A stretch of DNA of 64,000 bases from Micromonospora echinofusca (GCF_900091445.1 NZ_LT607733.1:6475001-6539000); one strand, 5' to 3'. Counted from the first letter of the stretch, positions 25,837 to 35,420 are shown. Made by a program: numbers and translations. The notes: generated from the sequence alone by a model not told the origin.

Positions 25837-27354
25837 TCAGCGGGTCTCGACGGCCGAGCCGTCGACCGGCGGCTTGCCGTTGCCGGTGGTCGCCGCCGCC
25901 GAGCCGAGCTTCCCCAGCAGGCCGGCCAGGTCGATGCCGGTCAGGTCGCTGCCGAGCTGGAGCCCCTGGGCGACGTTGCCCGCCACCGACTTCGTCAGGG
26001 ACGAGGCGCCGTCGGTGGAGATGACGGTCATCTTGTCGATCGCGCCGATCGGGGCGCTGGCCGCCTCGACCACCTGCGGCAGCACCTTGACCAGCAGGTC
26101 CAGCACGGCGGCCTCGCCGTACGCCGCGAAGGCCTCGGCCTTGCGGGCCATCGCGTCGGCCTCGGCCTGGCCCTTGGCCAGGATGGCGGCGGCCTCGGCC
26201 GCACCCTCCCGCTCGACCGCCTCGGCGATGGCGGAGCGGCGGCGCTGCTCGGCCTCACCCTCCTTGGCGCCCTCGATCGCGTTTGCCTCGGCCAGCGCGG
26301 CCCGGCGGGCCCGCTCGCCCTCACCGGTGAGCCGGGCCTGCTCGGCGGCGGCCTGGGCGGCGGCGATGACGGCCTGGCGCTGCGCGTCGGCGTTCAGCAC
26401 GGCCGCGTTGCGGGACGCCTCGGCCTCCTGCTCCACCTTGTATCGGGCGGCGTCGGCCGGCTTGCGCACCTCGGTGTCGAGCTGGCGCTGCTTGAGCTCG
26501 GCGTTGCGCTCGGCGACCTTCTGCTGCTCGGAGAGGATCGCCTGGTCCCGCTCGGCCTGGGCCAGCGGCCCGGCGGCGGCGGACTTCGCCTTGGCCGCGT
26601 CGATCTCCGCCTGGATGGCGGCCTGCTTCAGCGACAGGTTCCGGTTGGCCTCGGCGATGGCCTCCTCGGCGAGCAGCCGCTCCTGCTCGGCCTGCTGGCG
26701 GGCCCGCGCCTCGGCGATGGCGGCGTCCTTGAGCACCCGGGCGGCCTCCGGCCGGCCCAGGTCCTGGAGGTAGGAGCCCTCGGCCAGGATGTCCTGGAGC
26801 TGGAAGGTGTCCAGCACCAGGCCCTGGTTGGTCATCGAGTGCTCGGCCTCCTCGGCGACCGCGCTGGCGAACGCCGCCCGGTCCCGGATGACCTCCTCGA
26901 CGGTGAGCCGGCCGACGATCGAACGCAGCGCGCCGGCCAGCACCTCCCGGGTGAAGTCCTCGATCTCGTCCTGCTGGTGCAGGAAGCGCTGCGCGGCGGC
27001 GCGGATGGCGTCCTCGGTGCCGCCGACCTTGACGATCGCGACGCCGTGCAGGTCGGCGCGGATGCCCTGCTTGCTGACGGCGCCCTTGATGCCGACGTCG
27101 ATCCGCCGGCTGGACAGGTCGAGCGACTGGAGCTTCTGCACCACGGGCAGGACGAAGACGGACGCGCCGAGCACGACCTTCTGCCCGGAGTTGTCGGTCG
27201 ACCGGCCGCCGTCGGCGGTCTGGGTGGTGCGGCCCTTGCGGCCGGTGACGATGAACGCCTCGTTCGGCCCGGCCACCTTGATGCGGGAGAGCACGAAGAG
27301 CACGAGCACGAGGACGAGGAGGACCGCGCCGCCGATGGCGATGAGAAGGGGCAT
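25837..27354 (-). CDS. Flotillin-like SPFH domain protein
   Basis: The 505-aa protein has an N-terminal membrane anchor (about 3-22), then an SPFH/Band 7 domain (about 25-200). A long Ala/Glu/Arg-rich coiled coil (about 215-400) carries many AEA/EAEA repeats typical of flotillins. The Gly-rich C-terminus includes ASAPIGAIDKMTVIS. Flotillins scaffold ordered membrane microdomains. The adjacent upstream NfeD-like gene is the usual partner in bacteria. ATG at 27352-27354 has AGGACGG upstream. The gap to the NfeD-like gene is 28 bp. Confidence 0.93.
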   Translation of the reverse strand: MPLLIAIGGAVLLVLVLVLFVLSRIKVAGPNEAFIVTGRKGRTTQTADGGRSTDNSGQKVVLGASVFVLPVVQKLQSLDLSSRRIDVGIKGAVSKQGIRADLHGVAIVKVGGTEDAIRAAAQRFLHQQDEIEDFTREVLAGALRSIVGRLTVEEVIRDRAAFASAVAEEAEHSMTNQGLVLDTFQLQDILAEGSYLQDLGRPEAARVLKDAAIAEARARQQAEQERLLAEEAIAEANRNLSLKQAAIQAEIDAAKAKSAAAGPLAQAERDQAILSEQQKVAERNAELKQRQLDTEVRKPADAARYKVEQEAEASRNAAVLNADAQRQAVIAAAQAAAEQARLTGEGERARRAALAEANAIEGAKEGEAEQRRRSAIAEAVEREGAAEAAAILAKGQAEADAMARKAEAFAAYGEAAVLDLLVKVLPQVVEAASAPIGAIDKMTVISTDGASSLTKSVAGNVAQGLQLGSDLTGIDLAGLLGKLGSAAATTGNGKPPVDGSAVETR

Positions 27355-27382
27355 GTGACCGTCCTGTTTTCTATGAGGGGGT

Positions 27383-27904
27383 TCAGTAGGTCTCGACGTG
27401 CACGCTGGTCTCGCTCAGCGCCTCGACCACGAAGATCTGGGCGCCGACCGGGATCGGTCGGTCGGCGCGGGCGTTGAGCTTGACCGGCTGGCCGGCCACC
27501 CGGACCCGGACCTCGCCGTAGCCGTCGACGGGCACGGGGGTGACCACCAGGCCGAGCGCGCCGACCAGGTGGTGGCGGGTGGGGGTGGGATCGGTGCGCA
27601 TGTCGCGGGCCGCCCGGCTCAGCCGGGCCGCGGCCCAGGCGGTGGGCACGGCCGCGACGACTCCGCCGGCCAGGGCCACGGCGATCATCCCGGGCGTACG
27701 CCCACCGACCAGCTCGTTGACGATCGCGGCGCCGAAGCCGAGCGCTCCGGTGAACCCGGCGACCGCCTCCACCGACACCGGACCGTCGAAGTCCGGGTTG
27801 CCGAAGTGGAGCAGCTCGCCGCCGAGCAGGGCGAGCGCCAGGACCGCGACGCCCGCGCCGCCGATGATGAGGAAGATCAGCGTCCCCGTGGCCACGACCT
27901 GCAC
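27383..27904 (-). CDS. NfeD-like membrane protein
   Basis: The protein has three or four membrane segments (IFLIIGGAGVAVLALALL, a segment around VAGFTGALGFGAAIVNELV, and MIAVALAGGVVAAVPTAW). A C-terminal OB-fold-like domain follows (GALGLVVTPVPVDGYGEVRV to ALSETSVHVETY), as in NfeD proteins that accompany flotillins. The open frame extends to a TTG at 27922. I use the GTG at 27904, and a further in-frame GTG at 27895 is also possible. No ribosome-binding site decides between them. It is the first gene of a two-gene operon with the flotillin gene. Confidence 0.75.
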   Translation of the reverse strand: MQVVATGTLIFLIIGGAGVAVLALALLGGELLHFGNPDFDGPVSVEAVAGFTGALGFGAAIVNELVGGRTPGMIAVALAGGVVAAVPTAWAAARLSRAARDMRTDPTPTRHHLVGALGLVVTPVPVDGYGEVRVRVAGQPVKLNARADRPIPVGAQIFVVEALSETSVHVETY

Positions 27905-27987
27905 GGTATCGGTGGCCCGCAAACGTCGGGCGGGGCGTCGGCGGCTCGGGCGGGAGACCAGGTCGGGGCGCGGGGGACAATGGCGGG

Positions 27988-28467
27988 ATGCGCTGGACCG
28001 TGCTCGACTCCCCGATCGGCGAGTTCTCCGTCGCCACCGACGGGTTCCACGTGTGCCGGGCCCACTTCGGCCGGGCCCCCGCAGCGGCCGAGGAGCCGTA
28101 CGACGAGGCGGCCCGGCAGGCGCTGGCGGAGCTGCGGGCGTACTTCGCCGGCGAGCTGACCGCCTTCACCGTGCCGCTGGCGGCGCCGGGCGGCTCCGAC
28201 TTCGAGCGGGGCGTCTGGCGCGAGATGACCCTCATCCCGTACGGGGAGACGCTCACCTACGGCGAGGTGGCCCGGCGGCTGGGCGACCAGGGCGCGGCCC
28301 GCGCGGTCGGGGTGGCCTGCAACCGCAACCCGATCCCCGTGCTCGTGCCGTGTCACCGGATCGTCGGCGCGGGCGGCAAGCTGGTCGGCTTCGGCGGCGG
28401 CCTGGACCGCAAGGTGACGCTGCTGGAACTGGAGGCGGGGGTGGCCCTGCGGCGCGCCTGGTCCTGA
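27988..28467 (+). CDS. ogt: Methylated-DNA-protein-cysteine S-methyltransferase
   Basis: The enzyme removes O6-alkyl groups from guanine by transferring them to its own Cys, acting once. The 159-aa protein has the helix-turn-helix region RRLGDQGAARAVGVACNRNP and the active-site VPCHRIVG, with the acceptor Cys near residue 120. The N-terminal domain is short and lacks an Ada regulatory part. A GACAAT -10-like element (27976-27981) ends 6 nt before the ATG, so the transcript is probably leaderless. The gene is divergent from the NfeD-like gene. Confidence 0.94.
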   Translation: MRWTVLDSPIGEFSVATDGFHVCRAHFGRAPAAAEEPYDEAARQALAELRAYFAGELTAFTVPLAAPGGSDFERGVWREMTLIPYGETLTYGEVARRLGDQGAARAVGVACNRNPIPVLVPCHRIVGAGGKLVGFGGGLDRKVTLLELEAGVALRRAWS

Positions 28468-28517
28468 CGCGGCGTGAGACGGGCCCCTGCGCGTACGGCC
28501 GGGCAGGGTGGACGCGG

Positions 28518-28547
28518 CGAGGGCCGGGTCCACGGACCCGGCCCTCG
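28518..28547. terminator. Bidirectional terminator between ogt and ino1
   Basis: A perfect 14-bp GC-rich stem (CGAGGGCCGGGTCC and its complement) with a 2-nt loop lies between the convergent ogt and ino1 genes. Confidence 0.75.
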
Positions 28548-28567
28548 GCGGTGCTGCTGTCGGCGCG

Positions 28568-29647
28568 TCAGCGCTCGGCGTCACCGGCGATGAACGCCTC
28601 CACGGCGGCGTGCGCGTCGTGGTCGGCGTACTGCACCGGCGGGGACTTCATGAAGTACGACGAGGCCGACAGGATCGGGCCGCCGATCTTCCGGTCCAGC
28701 GCGATCTTCGCGGCGCGGACGGCGTCGATGATGACGCCGGCCGAGTTCGGCGAGTCCCACACCTCGAGCTTGAGCTCGGCGTTGAGCGGGGTGTCGCCGA
28801 ACGAGCGACCCTCCAGGCGGATGTACGCCCACTTGCGGTCGTCCAGCCACGGAACGTGGTCCGACGGGCCGATGTGCACGTCGCTCTTGCTCATCTCGTG
28901 CGGGATCTGGGAGGTGACCGACTGGGTCTTCGAGATCTTCTTCGAGACCAGGCGGTTGCGCTCCAGCATGTTCATGAAGTCCATGTTGCCGCCGAAGTTG
29001 AGCTGGTACGTGCGCAGCAGCTCGACGCCCCGGTCCTCGAACAGCTTCGCCAGCGCGCGGTGCACGATGGTGGCGCCGACCTGGCTCTTGATGTCGTCAC
29101 CGACGATCGGCAGGCCCGCGTCCTCGAACTTCTTGGCCCACTCCGGGTCGGAGGCGATGAAGACCGGAAGCGCGTTGACGAACGCGCAGCCGGCGTCGAT
29201 CGCGGCCTGGGCGTAGAACTTGTCGGCCTGCTCGGAGCCGACCGGCAGGTACGAGACCACGACGTCGACCTGCGCGTCGCGCAGCGCCTGGGCGACGTCG
29301 ACCGGCTTGGCGTCGGACTCCTCGACGATCTCGCGGTAGTACTGGCCCAGACCGTCGAAGGTCGGACCGCGCTGGACGGTGACGCCGGTCGGCGGCACGT
29401 CGCAGAGCTTGATGGTGTTGTTCTCGCTGGCGACGATCGCCTCGGCGAGGTCCATGCCCACCTTCTTGGCGTCCACGTCGAACGCCGCGACGAACTGCAC
29501 GTCCGAGACGTGGTAGTCGCCGAAGGTGACGTGCATGAGACCCGGGACGCGGTCGTTCGGGTCGGCGTTGCGGTAGTACTCCACGCCCTGCACGAGGGAC
29601 GAGGCGCAGTTACCCACACCGACGATGGCGACGCGGACGGAGCCCAT
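28568..29647 (-). CDS. ino1: myo-Inositol-3-phosphate synthase
   Basis: Ino1 converts glucose 6-phosphate to inositol 3-phosphate with NAD, the entry to phosphatidylinositol and mycothiol synthesis in actinobacteria. The 359-aa protein has [20 protein letters not shown] (NAD-binding), [32 protein letters not shown] and [18 protein letters not shown] with the catalytic Lys in [13 protein letters not shown] at 29645-29647 has GGAGGCAG upstream. It follows the PadR regulator by 23 bp on the same strand, as in the mycobacterial Rv0047c-Rv0046c pair. Confidence 0.96.
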   Translation of the reverse strand: MGSVRVAIVGVGNCASSLVQGVEYYRNADPNDRVPGLMHVTFGDYHVSDVQFVAAFDVDAKKVGMDLAEAIVASENNTIKLCDVPPTGVTVQRGPTFDGLGQYYREIVEESDAKPVDVAQALRDAQVDVVVSYLPVGSEQADKFYAQAAIDAGCAFVNALPVFIASDPEWAKKFEDAGLPIVGDDIKSQVGATIVHRALAKLFEDRGVELLRTYQLNFGGNMDFMNMLERNRLVSKKISKTQSVTSQIPHEMSKSDVHIGPSDHVPWLDDRKWAYIRLEGRSFGDTPLNAELKLEVWDSPNSAGVIIDAVRAAKIALDRKIGGPILSASSYFMKSPPVQYADHDAHAAVEAFIAGDAER

Positions 29648-29670
29648 AGCGTCTGCCTCCTTCTTCTTCA

Positions 29671-30309
29671 TCACGGCCGCTCATTCCTGGACTCTCCAGG
29701 CGGAGGCGGGCTGTTGTCTTCTCGTCGACCGCCGGCCGTCCCGGTTGACGGGATGGTCGGGGCACGGCCGGAGCGCTCGTTGGCGATGAGCTCCTCCAGC
29801 CAGCGGACCTCGCGCTCACAGGCGTCCAAGCCGTGGCGCTGCAGTTCCAGGGTGTAGGCGTCGAGGCGTTCGGCTGCCCGGCCGAGCACGTCGCGAAGTC
29901 CCTCGCGGCGTTCCTCGATCTTCCTCCGGCGACCCTCGAGGATGCGGAGTCGGGTCGCCTGGTCGGTCCGGGCGAAGAACGCGAAGTGCACGCCGAAGCC
30001 CGTGTCGTCGTACGTCTCCGGCCCGGTCTGTGCGATCAACTGGGCGAAGCGTTCCTTGCCCTCCGCGGTGATTTCGTAGACCACCCGGCCTCGCCGGCTG
30101 GTCAGCGCGGGAACCTCCTCGGTGGTGGCGGGTGCGTCGGCGGCCTCGGCGATCCACCCCGCCGCCTGGAGGCGGCGCAGGGTCGGGTAGAGCGAGCCGT
30201 AGCTGATCGCCGCCCTGATCGCACCGAGCTTGGCGGTCAGCTCCTTGCGCAGCTCATAGCCGTGCATCGGAGACTCCTGCAGGAGGCCGAGGATGGCGAG
30301 CTCGAGCAC
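29671..30309 (-). CDS. PadR family transcriptional regulator
   Basis: The 212-aa protein has an N-terminal PadR winged helix ([20 protein letters not shown], then [19 protein letters not shown], and [16 protein letters not shown]). A C-terminal Vir-type helical dimerisation part follows (about 105-190, [19 protein letters not shown]). It ends in a Pro/Ser/Arg tail. It is co-directional with ino1 (23 bp gap), and a perfect 25-bp palindrome sits 42 bp upstream of its start, the expected place for autoregulation. Control of ino1 by this regulator is an inference from the layout. Confidence 0.92.
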   Translation of the reverse strand: MLELAILGLLQESPMHGYELRKELTAKLGAIRAAISYGSLYPTLRRLQAAGWIAEAADAPATTEEVPALTSRRGRVVYEITAEGKERFAQLIAQTGPETYDDTGFGVHFAFFARTDQATRLRILEGRRRKIEERREGLRDVLGRAAERLDAYTLELQRHGLDACEREVRWLEELIANERSGRAPTIPSTGTAGGRREDNSPPPPGESRNERP

Positions 30310-30351
30310 GGGCCATCCTCTCTGTACCCTCTACGCGGAGCGGTAACCGCC

Positions 30352-30376
30352 GCGATGTATCGGACCGATACATCGC
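30352..30376. promoter_or_regulatory. Palindromic operator upstream of padR
   Basis: A perfect 12+1+12 palindrome has half-sites GCGATGTATCGG and CCGATACATCGC around a central A. The ATGTAT...ATACAT core resembles PadR-family operators. It lies between padR and the divergent DUF5318 gene. Confidence 0.75.
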
Positions 30377-30484
30377 ACGCTAGCGGATCGCCGTGATCAG
30401 GGCAAACCCTCGTTTCCGCGGTTCCGTGGTCACGCATCGTCACCGTGGTCGCCCCGTCCGGCGAGACCGCGTACCCTTCTCCGC

Positions 30485-30952
30485 ATGCGTACGCAGCGCC
30501 AGGTGGTCGACTACTCGCTCCGGAAGCGAGCGGTGCTGCGTGAACTCCTCGCGGGCAGGGTGGGCACGTACGACGTCTGCGACGCCTCGCCCTACCTGAA
30601 GAACGCCGCCCGCTTCCACGGTGAGCCGACCGACGAGCGGTGTCCGATCTGCCGGAGCGAGAACCTGACCCACGTCCACTACATTTACGGCGACGAACTC
30701 AAGCAGTCCGCCGGGCAGGCCCGGACACTGGCCGAGTTGCCGATGCTGGCGATGACGGTGCGTGAGTTCCAGGTCTTCGTGGTGGAGGTGTGTCTCGGCT
30801 GTGACTGGAACCATCTCGTCGAGCAGTACCTGCTCGGCCGGGACGGGCTGACCGGCAGCCCGGAGGGCGGGCCGGATCAGGACGCGGTGGGCGGCGTGGC
30901 CGCCACAGGCAACGGTGCGGGTGGTCGACGGAGGCGAGAGGCGCAACGGTGA
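30485..30952 (+). CDS. DUF5318 family protein
   Basis: The 155-aa protein of unknown function has two Cys pairs, RCPICRSE near 55 and CLGCDWNHL near 103, that could form a zinc ribbon. It starts with RTQRQVVDYSLRKRAVLREL. Homologues (Rv0049 in M. tuberculosis) sit next to the ponA gene, as here. The TACCCT hexamer (30472-30477) ends 7 nt before the ATG, which suggests a leaderless transcript. The C-terminal 35 residues are Gly/Arg-rich and not conserved-looking. Confidence 0.88.
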   Translation: MRTQRQVVDYSLRKRAVLRELLAGRVGTYDVCDASPYLKNAARFHGEPTDERCPICRSENLTHVHYIYGDELKQSAGQARTLAELPMLAMTVREFQVFVVEVCLGCDWNHLVEQYLLGRDGLTGSPEGGPDQDAVGGVAATGNGAGGRRRREAQR

Positions 30953-31146
30953 TCTTCGCTCGATCGGCCGACCCCGGCCGTACGCACGCCCGGGGAGACC
31001 GACGGATCGTTGGTCTGATTGGCCCGATTGATTCGCAAGTGGCACCGGTCGACCGGCACGTACGTGCCGCCCTCGACGGGTGTCCCATCTCACGGCAAAC
31101 CGGTGGCGGCGCAGCCGCGTCCCACCGCGACGGCAGGGTGTGAGGA

Positions 31147-34029
31147 ATGAACTCGTACGGCGATTCCAGTTCCCCGCGCGGGCGGGCCCAGATTCCGGGC
31201 CAGCACGGCGACCCCGGCGGTGACGCCCGCGGGGGCGGCTGGTCGGCTGCACAGGAGGGTACGGCACCCGCGGGCCGCGCTTCGGTAGCGCCCCGGGCCG
31301 CCGGTGCCGGGCGGGCCTCGGTCGGCGGCTCGGCGTCCGTGCCGCAGCGTGGCGCTCCGGCCTCCGGTTCGGCCTCGGCGGCCGTCCCGCCGCGAGGCGG
31401 CTCCGCCGCCGGTTCGGCCTCGGTGGGTTCCGCCTCCGTGGGGCGGGCGGGGCCGGGCCGGGCCTCCGTGCCCGTCTCGCCGGCACCGGCCGCCGGCCGG
31501 GCAGCCGGCGCGGGTCGCGCGTCGGTGCCGGTCTCCCCGGCCGCCAGCGGGTCGGCCGGTCGCGCCACGGTCGGTACGGCTGCCGTGGGCGCCGCCTCGG
31601 CCGGACGGGCCAGTGTCGGGTCGGCGGCCGTCGGTGGCGTGAGCGGCCGGGCCACGGCGCGGGCGAGCGTCTCGCCGGCCTCGGGTGGACCGGGTGGGCC
31701 CGGCGGGCCGACCGGCCCCGGCCGACGCGCGCGGGGAGCGGGCGACCCGGCCGGCGCGGCGCGGGCGAAGAAGCGCAAGCGGGTGAACCTGGTGATCGCC
31801 AGCTTCGCCGTCTTCATCATGCTCGCCGGGCTCGGCGTGGTCGGCTTCACCTACTACTCGACCAACGTCGTCCTCCCGGAGGAGGTCCCGCTGCCACTCT
31901 CCACCTCGGTCTACGCCAGCGATGGCAAGACCCTGGTGGCCCGGCTGGGCAACGAGAACCGCACCTTCGTCACGATCGATCAGATCCCTGAGCACGTCCA
32001 GCACGCCGTGGCGGCGGCCGAGGACCGCAACTTCTACAAGCACTCGGGCGTGGACTACAAGGGCATCGCGCGGGCGGCCTGGAACAACGTCAGTGGCGGC
32101 GACAAGCAGGGCGCCTCGACGATCACCCAGCAGTACGCCCGCAACGCGATCGAGAACCTGAAGGACGACACCTACGCCCGGAAGGTCAAGGAGGCGATCT
32201 TCGCCTCCAAGCTGAACGAGAAGTACACCAAGCCGCAGATCATGCAGCATTACCTCAACGTGATCTACTTCGGGCGCGGCGCGTACGGCATCGAGGCTGC
32301 CGCGCAGACCTACTTCCGCAAGCCGGCGATCAAGCTCACGGTCGCCGAGGGCGCGGTGCTCGCCTCGCTGATCAAGCAGCCCGTGCCCAGCACGACCCAC
32401 AAGGGCTACGACCCCGCCGTCAACCCCGTTCAGGCCAAGGAGCGGTGGGAGTACGTGATCGGCGGCATGGTCGAGGAGGGCTGGCTGAACGCTGCGGAGC
32501 GGCCCACCGCGTACCCGGAGGTGCCGGCGCCGGCGAAGAACGGCAACGGGTTCGGTGTGGCGAGCCCTCGGGGCAACGTCGTCAACTACGTCCGCCAGGA
32601 GATGGAGAAGTGGGGCCTCTGCTCCGACTCGGGCGCGCCGGGCAAGCCGACCTGCGTCGACGAGCTGCGGACCGGCGGTTACAAGATCACGACCACGATC
32701 AACGCCAAGATGCAGACGGCGCTGGAGAAGGCGGCCCAGCCCGACCGGAAGGGGTCGGTGCTCTATGGGCAGCCGAAGAACCTGATGGCGGCGGTGGTCT
32801 CCATCGAGCCGAGGTCCGGCAAGGTGCTCGCCTACTACGGCGGTGACAGCGGCGCCGACTTCGACTACGCGGGCAAGAACGTCGACTCGAACGGTGACAT
32901 CGTCGGTGGCCACCCGCCGGGCTCCTCCTTCAAGGTCTACACCCTGGCGGCGGCGATCGACGCCGGGATCTCAGTCAAGTCGCTCTGGGACGCCACCCCG
33001 TTCAAGCCGAAGGGCTCCGACACGGAGATCGGTAATGCCAACCGTGGCGCGGGCGTCTGCGGAAAGTCCTGCACGCTCCACGAGTCGACCGTCCGCTCGT
33101 ACAACGTGCCCTTCTACTGGGTGACCGACAAGATCGGCGCCGCCAAGGTTGTCGACATGGCGAAGCGGGCCGGCGTGACCACCATGTGGACCGTCGATCC
33201 TCGCCAGGAGTACGACCTGGTCAAGACGCCGGCCGAGAAGATCGCTCCCTCGAAGTTCGACAACTGGACGGGTTTCGGCAAGTACCCGGTCACCGTTCTC
33301 GACCATGCGAACGGGCTCGCCACGTTGGCCAATGACGGCAAGTACAACAAGGCGTACTTCGTCAGCAAGGTGGAAAAGCAGAACAAGGCCACCGGTAAGT
33401 GGATGAAGGTGCCGGGCACCGGCGCGAAGCTCAACCCGCAGCAGCGCATCAAGAAGGAGGTCGCCGAGGAGGTGACCGCGGTGCTGAAGGAGATCCCGGA
33501 GAAGAACAACGCCGGACTGGACGGCAGGGACGCCGCCGGCAAGACCGGCACTTGGGAGCATGCCGGCACGCCTCGTAACGCGCACGCCTGGATGGTCGGC
33601 TACGACGACAATCTCGCCACTGCGGTCTGGGTCGGCAGTCGCGACAGTAGGAAGCCGACCATCGTTGACAAGAACAAGAAGGACATCGGCGGTAGCGGCT
33701 TCCCGGCCGAACTCTGGAAGCGATACATGGATGACGCCCTGAAGGGCGAAAAGAAGTCGGAGCTGCCGAGTGTCACCGGCATCGGTGACGACAAGGCTGG
33801 CAACGGCGAAGAGCCGCCGCCCCCGCCGCCCCCGTCGGGCCCGCCGAACTGCGGTCCACTCGAGCTGTTCTGCCCGCCGGGCGGTGGCAACAACGGCGGT
33901 GGCAACAACGGCGGTGGCAATCCTCCGGGCGGCCCGACCGCCCCCACCGCTCCCACCAACCCGACCGAACCGCGGCCGGGCGGCGGAGGCGGACTCCTAC
34001 CGACCAGCACACCTCGTATACGGGACTGA
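31147..34029 (+). CDS. ponA: Bifunctional penicillin-binding protein (transglycosylase/transpeptidase), PonA type
   Basis: This class A PBP polymerises glycan strands and cross-links peptides outside the cytoplasmic membrane. The 960-aa protein has a 215-residue cytoplasmic Ala/Ser/Gly/Arg leader with repeated GRASV and VPVSPA units. One membrane helix follows (about 217-238). The GT51 domain has AAAEDRNFYKHSGVDYKGI and GASTITQQYARNAIENL. The transpeptidase domain has the SxxK motif in PGSSFKVYTL, SYN in STVRSYNVPFYW and KTG in AAGKTGTWEH. The Pro/Gly/Asn-rich tail ends in IRD. A GAGG lies very close to the ATG. It matches M. tuberculosis ponA1 (Rv0050) in position. Confidence 0.96.
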   Translation: MNSYGDSSSPRGRAQIPGQHGDPGGDARGGGWSAAQEGTAPAGRASVAPRAAGAGRASVGGSASVPQRGAPASGSASAAVPPRGGSAAGSASVGSASVGRAGPGRASVPVSPAPAAGRAAGAGRASVPVSPAASGSAGRATVGTAAVGAASAGRASVGSAAVGGVSGRATARASVSPASGGPGGPGGPTGPGRRARGAGDPAGAARAKKRKRVNLVIASFAVFIMLAGLGVVGFTYYSTNVVLPEEVPLPLSTSVYASDGKTLVARLGNENRTFVTIDQIPEHVQHAVAAAEDRNFYKHSGVDYKGIARAAWNNVSGGDKQGASTITQQYARNAIENLKDDTYARKVKEAIFASKLNEKYTKPQIMQHYLNVIYFGRGAYGIEAAAQTYFRKPAIKLTVAEGAVLASLIKQPVPSTTHKGYDPAVNPVQAKERWEYVIGGMVEEGWLNAAERPTAYPEVPAPAKNGNGFGVASPRGNVVNYVRQEMEKWGLCSDSGAPGKPTCVDELRTGGYKITTTINAKMQTALEKAAQPDRKGSVLYGQPKNLMAAVVSIEPRSGKVLAYYGGDSGADFDYAGKNVDSNGDIVGGHPPGSSFKVYTLAAAIDAGISVKSLWDATPFKPKGSDTEIGNANRGAGVCGKSCTLHESTVRSYNVPFYWVTDKIGAAKVVDMAKRAGVTTMWTVDPRQEYDLVKTPAEKIAPSKFDNWTGFGKYPVTVLDHANGLATLANDGKYNKAYFVSKVEKQNKATGKWMKVPGTGAKLNPQQRIKKEVAEEVTAVLKEIPEKNNAGLDGRDAAGKTGTWEHAGTPRNAHAWMVGYDDNLATAVWVGSRDSRKPTIVDKNKKDIGGSGFPAELWKRYMDDALKGEKKSELPSVTGIGDDKAGNGEEPPPPPPPSGPPNCGPLELFCPPGGGNNGGGNNGGGNPPGGPTAPTAPTNPTEPRPGGGGGLLPTSTPRIRD

Positions 34030-34036
34030 GTTCCTC

Positions 34037-34080
34037 ATCGCCGAAGGCCGCCGGACAATTGTCCGGCGGCCTTCGGCGAT
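34037..34080. terminator. Perfect 44-bp palindromic terminator after ponA
   Basis: A 22-bp arm (starting ATCGCCGAAGGCC) is followed directly by its exact complement with no spacer, seven bases after the ponA stop. It can end transcription in both directions and shields ponA from the convergent accessory genes. Confidence 0.88.
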
Positions 34081-34198
34081 TTAGATCCCTACGGATTCGG
34101 TCATGCCGGATGACCTGTCCAGTCACCGACTCCCGAAGAGCGACCGATAGTCACGGGCTGGTCGCTGTGGTCACCGTGGATGCTCGTGCAACCGCTGC

Positions 34199-34768
34199 TC
34201 AGTACCAGGAGGTGCAGAGGGTTCCAGTGACTGGCCCATGGTTGGGCATGCAGGCGCGAGCTTGAAGATCGGCGTCGTTGAGCATTGCGGTGTAGTTGGT
34301 CCCGTAGTCTTCCTTGGTGAAACCGGCGGTCGCTCGATGGCTGCCGCTCAGATAACGGCTTTCGACGTAGAAGTAGGAAGCGCCCCACGTGGTGCGGGCC
34401 CATGCGGTACGGCACCGCGGACTGTATCGCAACTCGATTGACGCCGAAGAGGTTCTTTTGTCGTAGTTGGCGAGCGGGCTTGGCGTTATCGCATCGTCGG
34501 CGCAATAGTAGTAGCAGGTCGTGCAGCTGTTGTAATAGATGCGGTAAGAAGCCGGATTCTTGTAGTCGCACACCTGCCCACACCCGATGGCAGCCAGAGT
34601 GGCCGCATCGATGAAGGTGCTGTCTTCGGTGATCATTTCGGCCATCGTCAGCTGACCCGCTGTATCGCTCGGCATCGCTGGAGCGGCGGCGTTGGCAGGT
34701 GTGGGGGTCAGGCCCAGGGCCAGCCCCAGAGCTAGGGCAGCACCAAGGGCGTTGAGCAGTTTTCGCAC
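34199..34768 (-). CDS. Secreted Cys-rich DUF2690-like protein, copy 1
   Basis: The 189-aa protein has a clear signal peptide (LGAALALGLALGLTPTPANA, with AxA cleavage near 27). The mature part holds GCGQVCDYKNPASY, then CTTCYYYCADDA, the family core IELRYSPRCRTAWAR, RYLSGSH, and DADLQARAC with a final Cys in TLCTSWY. The YSPxCRTAWA core resembles the DUF2690 (YjfA) family of unknown function. Eight or more Cys suggest disulfides outside the cell. GTG start with AAAGGAA upstream. It follows copy 2 by 40 bp, so the pair form an operon. Confidence 0.8.
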   Translation of the reverse strand: MRKLLNALGAALALGLALGLTPTPANAAAPAMPSDTAGQLTMAEMITEDSTFIDAATLAAIGCGQVCDYKNPASYRIYYNSCTTCYYYCADDAITPSPLANYDKRTSSASIELRYSPRCRTAWARTTWGASYFYVESRYLSGSHRATAGFTKEDYGTNYTAMLNDADLQARACMPNHGPVTGTLCTSWY

Positions 34769-34808
34769 GGACGGTTCCTTTCTTGCCTGACCGGGGCAGA
34801 TCGACAGA

Positions 34809-35420
34809 TCAGTACCAGCCGGTGCAGTAGAGGTCGTACGGCCCGCTCGGTTGGACGCAGGCGCGCGCCTGAAGGTCGGCGTCGTCCAGCATCACGGTGT
34901 AGTTGCCCACGTATTCGGTGACGGTCGTACGGTGGCTGCCGCTCAGGTATCGACTGTCCGCCTTGATGTACGAGTTCGCAGAGTAGTTGCTCTTGGCCCA
35001 CGCAGTCCTGCAGCGAGGGCTGTACCGGATCATGATGGAGATGACCGGATCCTGATGCTTCAACTTGTCTACTGCGTCGTCCGCGCACTTGTAGTAGCAG
35101 TTCGAGCAGTCGTCGTAGAAGACTCGAAAACTGGCTGGATCCTTGTAGTCACACAGGGAACGACAGCCGTAGGTCGCCAGGGTGCCGGCGCTGATGAAGA
35201 TTGCTTGATCGGGATCGGCGAGGGCGCTGACCACCTCTGGATTCCTGAGCGTGCGCTTGGTGAAGCCATCGTCGACCGCAGCGGTCGCAGTGGGCTTCTG
35301 CGCGCTGTCCGGGGCAGCGACCGCGGGCCCGGCTCCGACGCCCACGAGGGCGGTGGTCAGCATGGCCGCCGCGGCGGCCAGCCGAGCCAGTTTCAGTCCA
35401 ACCGTCGATCTGTCCTTCAT
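34809..35420 (-). CDS. Secreted Cys-rich DUF2690-like protein, copy 2
   Basis: The 203-aa protein has a signal peptide (ARLAAAAAMLTTALVGVGAG, cleavage after AVA near 36). A propeptide-like segment follows, then GCRSLCDYKDPASF, CSNCYYKCADDA, IRYSPRCRTAWAK, SRYLSGSH and DDADLQARAC. It is closely related to copy 1 through the mature domain and shares all its Cys positions. ATG at 35418-35420 is used with AAAGG eight bases upstream; a GTG two codons earlier is in frame. The function is unknown. It is the first gene of the pair and lies downstream of the SARP gene on the same strand. Confidence 0.8.
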   Translation of the reverse strand: MKDRSTVGLKLARLAAAAAMLTTALVGVGAGPAVAAPDSAQKPTATAAVDDGFTKRTLRNPEVVSALADPDQAIFISAGTLATYGCRSLCDYKDPASFRVFYDDCSNCYYKCADDAVDKLKHQDPVISIMIRYSPRCRTAWAKSNYSANSYIKADSRYLSGSHRTTVTEYVGNYTVMLDDADLQARACVQPSGPYDLYCTGWY

